Below are positions 38,313 through 46,215 of a DNA stretch of 64,000 nt, piece after piece. The notes below the pieces were generated by a model. It did not search any database. It was not told where the DNA came from and saw nothing but the letters and a program-made list of their open reading frames with translations. The stretch's first letter is position 1; each line of letters begins with the position of its first letter. This DNA is from Bradyrhizobium sp. 141 (GTDB lineage Bacteria > Pseudomonadota > Alphaproteobacteria > Rhizobiales > Xanthobacteraceae): assembly GCF_023074055.1 (NCBI RefSeq), contig NZ_JADPKR010000025.1, positions 1 to 64,000 on the forward strand, given 5' to 3'. Position numbers and translations under genes: made by a program.

Positions 38313-38867
38313 TTGAACGCCATCGCCGAACTGAACGAACAGACTGACCGCTCGCTGCTCATCGTCGAGGACGACAAGCCGTTCCTGGAGCGGTTGTCGC
38401 GCGCGATGGAAACGCGCGGCTTTGCGGTGACGTCATGCGATACCGTCTCGGACGGTCTCGCGCAGATCGGCAAGGCGGCGCCCGCATACGCCGTGGTGGA
38501 TCTGCGGCTCGGTGACGGCAACGGCCTCGACGTGGTCTCCGCGCTGAAGAAGAAGCGCCCGGATGCGCGCGCGATCGTGCTGACCGGCTATGGCAACATC
38601 GCCACCGCCGTCACCGCGGTGAAGATGGGCGCGATCGATTATCTCTCCAAGCCCGCGGATGCCGACGACGTCGTCGCCGCGCTGCTATCGACGAGCGCGG
38701 AGAAATCCGAGCTGCCGACCAACCCGATGTCGGCCGACCGCGTGCGCTGGGAGCACATCCAGCGCATCTACGAGATGTGCAACCGCAACGTCTCGGAGAC
38801 TGCGCGGCGGCTGAACATGCACCGGCGCACGTTGCAGCGCATTTTGGCGAAGCGCGCGCCAAGGTAA
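38313..38867 (+). CDS. regR: RegA/RegR/PrrA-type response regulator
   Basis: This is the partner of the kinase upstream. The 184-residue form starts at TTG 38313, decided by AGAGGA seven bases before it and by the 184-residue length usual for PrrA/RegA; ATG 38283 would add ten residues. The receiver domain has acidic pocket EDDK, phospho-Asp in VVDLRLGDGNG, and Lys in YLSKPA. A short linker leads to the Fis-like helix-turn-helix (NVSETARRLNMHRRTLQRILAKR), almost invariant in this family. There is no senC/prrC gene between the pair. Confidence 0.94.
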   Translation: MNAIAELNEQTDRSLLIVEDDKPFLERLSRAMETRGFAVTSCDTVSDGLAQIGKAAPAYAVVDLRLGDGNGLDVVSALKKKRPDARAIVLTGYGNIATAVTAVKMGAIDYLSKPADADDVVAALLSTSAEKSELPTNPMSADRVRWEHIQRIYEMCNRNVSETARRLNMHRRTLQRILAKRAPR

Positions 38868-38874
38868 CGGTCGC

Positions 38875-38963
38875 GTAGGGTGGGCAAAGGCGCACAGCGC
38901 CGTGCCCACGATCTGTCTGCGTTGGATAGAGGTGGTGGGCACGCTTCGCTTTGCCCACCCTAC
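38875..38963. repeat. Dispersed palindromic repeat, GTAGGGTGGGCAAAG family, copy 2
   Basis: It opens GTAGGGTGGGCAAAGGCG and closes CTTTGCCCACCCTAC, with inner arms CCGTGCCCAC and GTGGGCACG. It lies between the convergent regR-like and mmcB genes and supplies the mmcB stop codon. Confidence 0.9.
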
Positions 38964-39484
38964 GGCACTGCAGCGCGTCCGGGACACGAGACCGTCCTAC
39001 TCCCAGAAATCCGCATGGCCTGCGGGTCGACCAGGCGGTTGATCCTCAGAGCCGCCGCCATCGCGAACCGCACCGTCATCTGCTTGCGTGTGGCGGCCGC
39101 GAGCTTGTGCTCCGGCGCTTCGCAATGCAGGTGCGCGCCATAGGCGTCCGCGACGATCAGGCCGGTGTCCTGCGGAAAGATCTCGCACGGCAGGTCCTGC
39201 GTGAAGGCGAAGAACAGCCGGTCGCAATGCGCGCGGTATTCGTGCCATTTCTGGTCGGCGCGCAGATCCTCCACCGACGACTTGATCTCGACGATCCAGA
39301 TCTCGCCGCGCTCATTCAGCGCCACGAGATCGGCGCGCCGGCCCGAGGGCAGCGGTAATTCGCTGATGCAGGAGAAGCCGAGCGAACGTAAGAGCCGCGC
39401 CGTGCCGCGCGCGACCGCGAGCGCAGTTTCCGACTGGCGACGATCGGGCGGCGGCACGAGGGTGATGCGGGCGGTGTTGTCCAT
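38960..39484 (-). CDS. mmcB: MmcB-family DNA repair protein
   Basis: The 174-residue protein matches the MmcB family, a putative nuclease of the PD-(D/E)xK type implicated in damage responses in Caulobacter. Motif-like residues are seen in LPLPSGRRADLVALNERGEIWIVEIKSSVEDLRADQKW (Asp, then ExK). C-terminal to that is CEIFPQDTGLIVADAYGAHLH. The last ten residues (about VSCPGRAAVP) lie at and within the edge of a dispersed repeat, so the original C-terminus has been replaced. Confidence 0.9.
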   Translation of the reverse strand: MDNTARITLVPPPDRRQSETALAVARGTARLLRSLGFSCISELPLPSGRRADLVALNERGEIWIVEIKSSVEDLRADQKWHEYRAHCDRLFFAFTQDLPCEIFPQDTGLIVADAYGAHLHCEAPEHKLAAATRKQMTVRFAMAAALRINRLVDPQAMRISGSRTVSCPGRAAVP

Positions 39485-39666
39485 GCCCGGAGATTAGCCG
39501 ATTCCGTGTTGGGCGGACACTCTTCGATGAAGCCGAGCTGCGGCTCCATATTCCGCTGTCGTCCCCGCGAAAGCGAGTGTGGGGTGAACGTGCGGAACCT
39601 CCCCTTCCCCACGCACTTATCACGCAGCCGCCGCACCTCGGCGGAACCACCCGAGGCTATCGGCGG

Positions 39667-41367
39667 ATGATCGACGATCTCTGGTACAAGAACGGCGTGA
39701 TCTACTGCCTGTCCGTCGGCTCCTATATGGACGCCAACGGCGACGGCATCGGCGATTTCAAGGGCCTGCTCCGCCGGCTCGACTATTTGCACGGCCTCGG
39801 CATCACCACGATCTGGCTGATGCCGTTCCAGACCTCGCCGGGCCGCGACGACGGCTACGACATCGCCGATTATTACAGCGTCGATACCCGTTACGGCACG
39901 CTCGGCGATTTCGTCGAATTCACCCATGGCTGCAAGCAGCGCGGCATCCGGATCATCATCGACCTCGTCGTCAATCATACCTCGGACCAGCATCACTGGT
40001 TCAAGGAGGCCCGGCGCGACAAGGCCTCGCCCTATCGCGACTGGTATGTGTGGTCCGACAAGAAGCCGGCCAATGCCAACAGGGGCATGGTGTTTCCCGG
40101 CGTGCAGAAATCGACCTGGACGCGGGACAAGGAAGCGGGCGCGTACTACTTCCATCGCTTCTACGATTTCCAGCCCGACCTCAACACGTCGAACCCGTAC
40201 GTGCAGGCGGAAATTCTCAAGATCATGGGCTTCTGGATCCAGCTCGGCGTCTCCGGCTTCCGGATGGATGCCGTGCCCTTCGTGATCGCGACCAAGGGCG
40301 CGAAGGTGAAGAATCCGGTCGAGCAGTACGACATGCTGCGCGCGTTCCGCGAGTTCCTGCAATGGCGGCAGGGCGACGCCATCATCCTCGCCGAGGCCAA
40401 CGTGCTGCCCAAGACGGACATGGAATATTTTGGCCGCGACGCCGACCGCATGCACATGATGTTCAACTTCCAGGTCAACCAGCATTTGTTCTATGCCCTG
40501 GCCTCCGCCGATTCGCGTCCGCTGGCGAAGGCGTTGAAGGCGACCAAGCCGCGGCCGGCGACGGCGCAATGGGGCCTGTTCCTGCGCAATCACGACGAGC
40601 TCGATCTCGGCCGCCTGACCAAGGCGCAGCGCGATGCCGTGTTCAAATCGTTCGGCCCCGACAAGGATATGCAGCTCTACGACCGCGGCATTCGCCGCCG
40701 CCTCGCGCCGATGCTGGGCGGCGACCGCAGGCGGCTCGAGCTCGCCTACAGCCTGATGTGCACTTTGCCGGGAACGCCGGTCATCCGCTACGGCGACGAG
40801 ATCGCGATGGGCGACGACCTCTCGCTGCCCGAGCGCAATTGCGCGCGCACGCCGATGCAATGGTCGACCGAGCCGCATGGCGGCTTCACCAAGAGCGACA
40901 AGCCCGCCTGCCCCGTCATCGACAAGGGACCGTACGGCTATCCGCACGTCAACGTCGCAAAACAGCGGCGCGATCCCAACTCCATGCTGAACTGGACCGA
41001 GCGCATCGTTCGCATGCGCAAGGAGGTGCCGGAGGTCGGCTGGGGCGATTTCGCCATCATTGCGACGCACGATCCCGCCGTGTTCATCATGCGCTACGAC
41101 TGGCGCAACAATTCCGTGCTGTTCGTGCACAATCTCGATGAAAAGCCGCGCGAGATCGCGTTCTCGACGGGGCTATCAGGCGAGGCCGGCGCGCACCTGA
41201 TCAATCTGCTCGCGGAGGACCACAGCCACGCCGACAAGCGCGGCCAGCACCGCATCGTGCTGGAGCCGTACGGGTATCGCTGGTACCGCGTCGGCGGGCT
41301 GGATTATTTGCTGAAGCGGAGTGATATCGACGAGGATACGGTGCGCGGGAATAAGCATCCGGGGTGA
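39667..41367 (+). CDS. GH13 alpha-amylase family enzyme, trehalose synthase-like
   Basis: This 566-residue protein begins MIDDLWYKNGVIYCLSVGSYMDANGDGIGDFKGL, the TreS-like opening. The catalytic triad is visible: nucleophile Asp201 in GFRMDAVPF, acid Glu243 in IILAEANV, and Asp310 in LRNHDELDL. A C-terminal beta domain follows. Related enzymes interconvert maltose and trehalose or hydrolyse alpha-glucosides. It is shorter than TreS-maltokinase fusions and has no kinase domain. It converges on a second GH13 gene, suggesting a small alpha-glucoside locus. Confidence 0.88.
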   Translation: MIDDLWYKNGVIYCLSVGSYMDANGDGIGDFKGLLRRLDYLHGLGITTIWLMPFQTSPGRDDGYDIADYYSVDTRYGTLGDFVEFTHGCKQRGIRIIIDLVVNHTSDQHHWFKEARRDKASPYRDWYVWSDKKPANANRGMVFPGVQKSTWTRDKEAGAYYFHRFYDFQPDLNTSNPYVQAEILKIMGFWIQLGVSGFRMDAVPFVIATKGAKVKNPVEQYDMLRAFREFLQWRQGDAIILAEANVLPKTDMEYFGRDADRMHMMFNFQVNQHLFYALASADSRPLAKALKATKPRPATAQWGLFLRNHDELDLGRLTKAQRDAVFKSFGPDKDMQLYDRGIRRRLAPMLGGDRRRLELAYSLMCTLPGTPVIRYGDEIAMGDDLSLPERNCARTPMQWSTEPHGGFTKSDKPACPVIDKGPYGYPHVNVAKQRRDPNSMLNWTERIVRMRKEVPEVGWGDFAIIATHDPAVFIMRYDWRNNSVLFVHNLDEKPREIAFSTGLSGEAGAHLINLLAEDHSHADKRGQHRIVLEPYGYRWYRVGGLDYLLKRSDIDEDTVRGNKHPG

Positions 41368-41406
41368 TACCGAGATGCCGTCGTTTGCTCCGCTGCTTCA
41401 ACGATC

Positions 41407-41437
41407 GTCATTGCGAGCGCAGCGAAGCAATCCAGAC
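41407..41437. repeat. Partial dispersed repeat, GTCATTGCGAGCGCAGCG type
   Basis: GTCATTGCGAGCGCAGCG continues into AAGCAATCCAGAC. The TTGC...GCAA arms form a short stem. This looks like a half-element of a longer mirrored repeat. It lies between the two convergent GH13 genes. Confidence 0.65.
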
Positions 41438-41442
41438 GACAG

Positions 41443-43041
41443 CTAGGGTGGAGTAACGATCACCCCCTCATTACCGCGCAGATCCAGCACGCCTTCGATC
41501 CGCTCGCCCCGGCGGTCCAGGAACGTCGACAACAAAACCTCGCTGCCGAACCGGATCGCGCTCGTCGTCACCGCGATCGGCTCGGGGCCGAGATTGAGCG
41601 CCACGATCACCGCCCTGCCCTCGGCCTCCCGGCGATAGATCAGAAGATCGCCTTGCGCCGCGATCGGATGATAATTGCCCGCGACCAGCGGCGGACAGCT
41701 CTGCCGCAAGCCGATCAGGCGCTTGTAGAGGTTGAGGATCGAGCGCGCATCGGCTTCGAGATTGACGACATTGTCGCGCACATAGTGCTCCGGCAGCGGC
41801 AGCCACGGCCGCACCGCGGAGAATCCGCCGAATTGCGAGGAATCCCACTGCATCGGCGTGCGGCAGCCGTCGCGGCCGACGCCGATGCCGGGCACGTTCT
41901 TCTCGAAGGGATCTTGGACATCCTCCGGCGCGATGGCCACCTGGTGCATGCCGATCTCATCTCCGTAATAAAGAGTTGGCGTGCCGCGCAGCGTCAGCAG
42001 CAGCATGGCGGCGACCCGGGCCTGCTCCGGCCCTACGCGGCTCGCAACACGCGGGCGATCGTGGTTGCCGAGCACCCAGTTCGGCCACGCGCCGCGCGGC
42101 AGCCCCTTCTCGTAATCCTCGATGATTGTCTCGATCGAGCGCGCGCTCCAGAACGTCGAGAGCAGCGCGAAATTGAACGGCATCTGCGCGCCGGTGAGGT
42201 CGTTGCCGTAGTAAGCCATGAGGCGATGCAGCGGCAGATAGATCTCGCCGATCAGGACGCGGGCGCCATACCCATCGGTGACGCGCCGCATCTCGGCAAT
42301 GACGTCATGCACCTCGGGCTGGTCGGTGGAATATTGCGTCATGATCCTTTCGTTCGGCGGCCGACCCTCGACATAATGCGGATTTGGCGGGTTGTCGCGG
42401 AATTCGGCGTCCTTGATCAGATGCCAGATCACATCGACGCGAAAGCCGTCGACGCCCCTCTCAAGCCAGAACCGCATCACGTCGTAGATCGCGGCACGGA
42501 CGTCGGGATTGCGCCAGTTCAGGTCCGGCTGCTGGGCCAGGAAGGCGTGATAATAATATTGACCTGTGGTCTCGTCGAACTGCCACGCACTGCCGCCGAA
42601 CTCGGACAGCCAGTTGTTCGGCACGCCGCCGTCAGGTGCCGGATCGCGCCAGATGTACCAGTCGCGCTTGGGATTGTCGCGCGAGACGCGACTCTCGACA
42701 AACCAGGGATGCTGATCGGAGGTGTGGTTCGGCACGAGGTCGAGGATCAGCTTCAGGCCGTTGTCGTGGGCAGCACTGAGCAGCGCATCGAAGTCTTCCA
42801 TCGTGCCGAACATCGGCTCGATGCCGGTATAGTCGGAGATGTCGTAGCCGAAATCGGCCATCGGCGAGGGGAAGATCGGCGATAGCCAGATCGCATCGAC
42901 GCCGAGCGATTTCACATAAGGCAGCCGCTGCAAGATGCCGGCGAGATCGCCGACGCCGTCACCGTTGGAGTCCTGAAACGAGCGCGGGTAGATCTGATAG
43001 AAGATGCCGTCGCGCCACCAATTTCCGCTGCCGTGAGCCAT
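41443..43041 (-). CDS. GH13 alpha-glucosidase (oligo-1,6-glucosidase group)
   Basis: This 532-residue protein starts MAHGSGNWWRDGIFYQIYPRSFQDSNGDGVGDL, the standard opening of alpha-glucosidases. Catalytic motifs are GVDGFRVDVIWH (Asp nucleophile), RVLIGEIYLP (Glu acid/base) and VLGNHDRPR (Asp). LDLVPNHTSDQHPWF is the conserved region I. Val after the Asp (VDV) fits alpha-1,4 preference, which is inference. It is cytoplasmic, with no signal peptide, and probably hydrolyses imported maltose-, sucrose- or trehalose-like sugars. Confidence 0.94.
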   Translation of the reverse strand: MAHGSGNWWRDGIFYQIYPRSFQDSNGDGVGDLAGILQRLPYVKSLGVDAIWLSPIFPSPMADFGYDISDYTGIEPMFGTMEDFDALLSAAHDNGLKLILDLVPNHTSDQHPWFVESRVSRDNPKRDWYIWRDPAPDGGVPNNWLSEFGGSAWQFDETTGQYYYHAFLAQQPDLNWRNPDVRAAIYDVMRFWLERGVDGFRVDVIWHLIKDAEFRDNPPNPHYVEGRPPNERIMTQYSTDQPEVHDVIAEMRRVTDGYGARVLIGEIYLPLHRLMAYYGNDLTGAQMPFNFALLSTFWSARSIETIIEDYEKGLPRGAWPNWVLGNHDRPRVASRVGPEQARVAAMLLLTLRGTPTLYYGDEIGMHQVAIAPEDVQDPFEKNVPGIGVGRDGCRTPMQWDSSQFGGFSAVRPWLPLPEHYVRDNVVNLEADARSILNLYKRLIGLRQSCPPLVAGNYHPIAAQGDLLIYRREAEGRAVIVALNLGPEPIAVTTSAIRFGSEVLLSTFLDRRGERIEGVLDLRGNEGVIVTPP

Positions 43042-43211
43042 GCCGAAAGACCACCCAAATCTGCATCTTGCGCGGGAGAACGCGATAGCGACGCCCTGGT
43101 TCAAACTGGCAAGCCAATTGGGACGGCCGTGTGACGGCGGGTGCGGCTGTTCCAGGGGGTTGGCCCGAATCTTTTGCTTGGCGGCATGGCAAAAATCGGC
43201 ATTGTGGCGCC

Positions 43212-43880
43212 ATGACCGAGCAAAACGACACCCAATCCAAGGCGGGCGCGATCATCGTTCCCGTGACGCTGTTCGAGCAGAACTGCACCATCATCTGGAA
43301 CGAGCCCACCAAGAAGGCCGTGGTGATCGATCCCGGCGGGGACGTGCCGAAGATTCTGGACGCGATCAAGCAGACCGGAGTCACCGTGGAGAAGATTTGG
43401 CTGACCCACGGCCATATCGACCATGTCGGCGGCGCAGCGGACTTGCGCGATGCGCTGAAGGTGCCGATCGAGGGCCCGCATGAAGCGGACAAATTCTTGC
43501 TCGACAATGTCGTCGAGAGCGGCGCGCGCTTCGGCATGACCGGTGTGCGCAATTTCGCGCCGGACCGCTGGCTCGACGAGGGCGACACCGTGTCGATCGG
43601 TGACCTCTCATTCGAGATCTTCCACTGCCCCGGCCACTCCCCTGGCAGCGTGGTGTTCTTCAACAAGGAATTGCGTTTTGCCCATGTCGGCGACGTCTTG
43701 TTCGCCGGCTCGGTCGGGCGCACCGATTTGCCCGGCGGGAGCCATGCGACGCTGATCAACTCGATCAAGTCCAAGCTCTTGCCGCTCGGCGACGATGTCG
43801 GCTTCATCTGCGGCCACGGCGCCGGCTCGAGCATCGGCCAGGAGCGGATGACCAATCCGTTCATCACCGGCGAGATGTAG
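43212..43880 (+). CDS. MBL-fold metallo-hydrolase (glyoxalase II-like)
   Basis: This 222-residue protein has the metallo-beta-lactamase fold with metal ligands in LTHGHIDHVGG (HxHxDH), HCPGHSPGSVVFF, VGDVLFAGSVGRTDLPGG and CGHGAGSSIG. The short form lacking the glyoxalase II C-terminal domain resembles YcbL-type hydrolases that act on thioesters such as lactoylglutathione. The substrate is inferred only. Its stop lies 3 bp from the end of the convergent hxlR-type gene. Confidence 0.92.
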   Translation: MTEQNDTQSKAGAIIVPVTLFEQNCTIIWNEPTKKAVVIDPGGDVPKILDAIKQTGVTVEKIWLTHGHIDHVGGAADLRDALKVPIEGPHEADKFLLDNVVESGARFGMTGVRNFAPDRWLDEGDTVSIGDLSFEIFHCPGHSPGSVVFFNKELRFAHVGDVLFAGSVGRTDLPGGSHATLINSIKSKLLPLGDDVGFICGHGAGSSIGQERMTNPFITGEM

Positions 43881-43883
43881 GTG

Positions 43884-44252
43884 CTATTCGGCGGCCTCGG
43901 TAAGTGCCGCCGCCTCACCGAGGTGACGCTCGCCCCACTCCCGGATCGCCGCGACGACGGGCACGAAACTCTTGCCCTTCCGCGTCAGGCGATACTCGAC
44001 TTTCGGCGGCACCTCGCCAAAGTCCTTGCGGTCGATCAGGCCGCTCATCGTCAACGCCTTCAGCTCGCGGCTGAGCACGCGCGGAGTGATCTCCGCGCTG
44101 CCGCTCGTGCCGCGGAGCAGTCCGCTGCGGATCTCGCCATAGCGGCGCGGACCGTCCTTCAAGTCCCAGACGATGCGCAGCTTGTACTTGCCGCTGATCA
44201 TCTTCTGAAAGGCCGCGACCGGACAGGTGCGCGCCGGCATTGCCTTTGCCAT
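43884..44252 (-). CDS. HxlR-family transcriptional regulator
   Basis: This 122-residue winged-helix protein starts at the ATG at 44252 after GGAGGAGA. The family-typical opening is CPVAAFQKMISGKYKLRIVWDLKDGPRRYGEIRSGL, followed by the recognition helix ITPRVLSRELKALTMSGLIDRK and wing VEYRLTRKGKSF. The single N-terminal Cys (TCPV) is the conserved redox/aldehyde-reactive position of HxlR/YodB proteins. It is divergent from the small gene at 44392, its probable target, with direct repeats between them. Confidence 0.93.
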   Translation of the reverse strand: MAKAMPARTCPVAAFQKMISGKYKLRIVWDLKDGPRRYGEIRSGLLRGTSGSAEITPRVLSRELKALTMSGLIDRKDFGEVPPKVEYRLTRKGKSFVPVVAAIREWGERHLGEAAALTEAAE

Positions 44253-44307
44253 GTCGTCTCCTCCATGCGCATCCAGCTGATACGAGGATAGGAGCGACGT
44301 CGAAAAA

Positions 44308-44334
44308 GTCCATACTATCAATTTTGTCCATACT
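44308..44334. promoter_or_regulatory. Direct repeat GTCCATACT x2 between hxlR-type gene and its divergent neighbour
   Basis: GTCCATACT occurs at 44308-44316 and again at 44326-44334, exactly 18 bp apart, in an AT-rich stretch about 60 bp from each start codon. The placement suits an operator bound by the HxlR protein or part of the two promoters. Confidence 0.6.
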
Positions 44335-44391
44335 TGCAGGATCGTCCGCAAGCCGCAGATGATGACGCACATGTCGAACAGGGAGCGTCAC

Positions 44392-44697
44392 ATGAAACAC
44401 TTCATGATCAGATACGACTTCAAGAACGGGACGACGGAAGCCTGGCACCAGGAGATCGGCCGCTTCGTCAGGGCGATCGACGGCGATCCCGGGCTCAAGG
44501 GGCGGATCGGCTATCGCGTGCTGAAGGCCCGCGACGGCGGCAGCTATTTCCACCTCGCCAGCGTCAGCGACGATGCCGCTCAAAAGACGCTGCAATCGCG
44601 CGAGTTCTTCAGGGCTTATCAGGAGATGACGCGAAAGGTCGCCGGCGGCGAGGTGACGGTGACGCCGATCGAATGGATCGATGCGACTGTCGGCTAG
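44392..44697 (+). CDS. Small conserved protein, dimeric alpha/beta-barrel (ABM-like) type
   Basis: This predicted 101-residue protein starts MKHFMIRYDFKNGTTEAWHQEIGRFVRAID after GGGAG, with six bases between. It alternates beta and alpha elements (YFHLASVSDDAAQKTLQSREFFRAYQEMTRKVAGGEVTVTPIEWI), in keeping with the small monooxygenase/dimeric-barrel fold, though no family is certain. It is divergent from the HxlR-type regulator and most likely under its control, as detoxification or quinone-responsive genes often are. Confidence 0.8.
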   Translation: MKHFMIRYDFKNGTTEAWHQEIGRFVRAIDGDPGLKGRIGYRVLKARDGGSYFHLASVSDDAAQKTLQSREFFRAYQEMTRKVAGGEVTVTPIEWIDATVG

Positions 44698-44726
44698 AGA
44701 TTGGATTTGGCTGCCGCGGGCTCCTT

Positions 44727-44847
44727 CACCTCTCCCGCTTGCGGGAGAGGTCGGTGCGAAGCGCCGGGTGAGGGCTTTTTCCTCTGGGGGAGTCTTCGTT
44801 GTTGAGAAACCCTCTCCCCAACCCTCCCCCGCAAGCGGGGGAGGGAG
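44727..44847. repeat. Dispersed palindromic repeat, CTCCCGCTTGCGGGAGAGG family, copy 3
   Basis: The left hairpin is CCTCTCCCGCTTGCGGGAGAGG; the right hairpin is CCCTCCCCCGCAAGCGGGGGAGGG. Between them are GTGCGAAGCGCCGGGTGAGGG and CCCTCTCCCCAA. This is the simplest copy of the family and serves as reference for the expanded one at 61441. It lies between convergent genes. Confidence 0.9.
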
Positions 44848-44878
44848 CGCACCGCCGCCGTGGTAGATGCTGCCGGGC

Positions 44879-46072
44879 TTACTTCATCAGTCCCGCCGCG
44901 GTCAGCGCGCGCGTGATGATCTGGCCGAGATCGAAGCCGCGGGCCTCCTCGCGCTTCGGCTCTGCCGGCTGCTGGGCGACCGCCGCGCGGATCGAGCGGG
45001 CGAGATGCGGCGCGGGCGAAAGCGCCGGCTTTGTTGCAGGCTTGGTTGCGGCCTTGGTTACGGTCTTGGCTTCCGCCTTCGCAGCGTCTGCGATCCAGTC
45101 GGTGAGGCCGAAGAACTTTGCGATGTGATAGGACGAGGAGATCCCGGCCTCGATCAGGAAGGCGCCTTCGACGCCATAGCGCTGATCATTGTCGGCGAGC
45201 CCGAGCGGCGTGCCGTGCGCCATGTCGGTGATGGCGTAGGACTCGACCAGCGTCTCGCCGTCCTTGTTCCACCAGGCCTGGCGCGGATAGCCGTCGACAT
45301 TGGTCTCCGCCATCGGCGCTTCCGGCAGATCGTGCAGATCGAGCCACTGCTTGACGATCTCGTTGGCGTTGCCGGGATTGACGGTGCGGTCGGCGCTGCC
45401 GTGCCACACCGAGATTTTCGGCCAGGGACCGCGATAGTCAGAGGCATTGCGCACGAGATCGCCGAGTTCGCGCGCCGGGCGCACCGGGGAATGGAACATG
45501 CCGTCCAGCGCTTCGCGCAGGTTCGAGGCGATGCCATAGGGCAGTCCGGCAATGACCGCGCCGGCCGCGAAGACTTCCGGGTAAGTCGCGAGCAGCACAG
45601 AGGTCATGCCACCGCCGGCGGACAGACCGGTGATGAAGACGCGCTTGTGATCGATGCGATGCGCCTCGACCATGTGCGCGATCATCTCGCGGACCGAATG
45701 CGCCTCGCCGCTGCCCCGCGCCGTATCTTCCGGATTGAACCAGTTGAAGCAGGTGTTGCCGTTGTTGATGCGCTGCTGCTCCGGCATCAAGAGCGCGAAG
45801 CCATAGTGCTTCGCGAGCGTCGACCAGCCCGCGCCGAGATCGTAGCCAGCTGCCGTCTGCCCGCAGCCATGCAGCACGACGACCAGCGCGCGCGGCTTCT
45901 GCAGCTGCGTCGGCACGAACGCGAACATGCGCAAGGCGCCGGGATTGTCGCCGAAGCCCGTGACCTCTTCCAATGGACTGGACGCATCAGCGCTACGGCC
46001 GAGCTCGGCAAAGCGCAGACCGTCCAGCCTGGGCAGACGTCTCAACAAATCGACATTTTTGGCTAACGACAC
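44879..46072 (-). CDS. PHB-depolymerase-family esterase with Lys/Ala-rich tail
   Basis: This 397-residue alpha/beta hydrolase starts at GTG 46072, six bases after AGGAA. It has the oxyanion segment VVVLHGCGQTAAGYD and lipase box ITGLSAGGGMTS (Ser151). VWHGSADRTVNPGN holds the catalytic Asp and DMAHGTPLG the His. It belongs to the esterase PHB depolymerase group but has no signal peptide. After about residue 328 it carries a Lys/Ala/Pro-rich linker (KTVTKAATKPATKPAL) and an amphipathic end, which could bind polymer granules or another acidic surface. Confidence 0.9.
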   Translation of the reverse strand: MSLAKNVDLLRRLPRLDGLRFAELGRSADASSPLEEVTGFGDNPGALRMFAFVPTQLQKPRALVVVLHGCGQTAAGYDLGAGWSTLAKHYGFALLMPEQQRINNGNTCFNWFNPEDTARGSGEAHSVREMIAHMVEAHRIDHKRVFITGLSAGGGMTSVLLATYPEVFAAGAVIAGLPYGIASNLREALDGMFHSPVRPARELGDLVRNASDYRGPWPKISVWHGSADRTVNPGNANEIVKQWLDLHDLPEAPMAETNVDGYPRQAWWNKDGETLVESYAITDMAHGTPLGLADNDQRYGVEGAFLIEAGISSSYHIAKFFGLTDWIADAAKAEAKTVTKAATKPATKPALSPAPHLARSIRAAVAQQPAEPKREEARGFDLGQIITRALTAAGLMK

Positions 46073-46159
46073 GGCAAATTCCTGGTGGGGCGACGTTCAA
46101 CGTCCAGCCAAACCAGATAGTTGCTGCATTGCAAAATAAAAAGACCGTGCGCTGTCAAT

Positions 46160-46175
46160 CCTACGAAATCGTAGG
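46160..46175. promoter_or_regulatory. Palindrome CCTACGA-AA-TCGTAGG upstream of the esterase gene
   Basis: A perfect 7-bp inverted repeat with a 2-bp centre lies about 88 bp upstream of the esterase GTG start and 41 bp from the MFS gene end. GGGATTTCCC follows directly, another small palindrome. It has the size of a LuxR/NarL- or TetR-type operator. No adjacent regulator is obvious. Confidence 0.5.
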
Positions 46176-46215
46176 GATTTCCCTGGGAATCCGATAGGCA
46201 TTAACCACAAATGCC

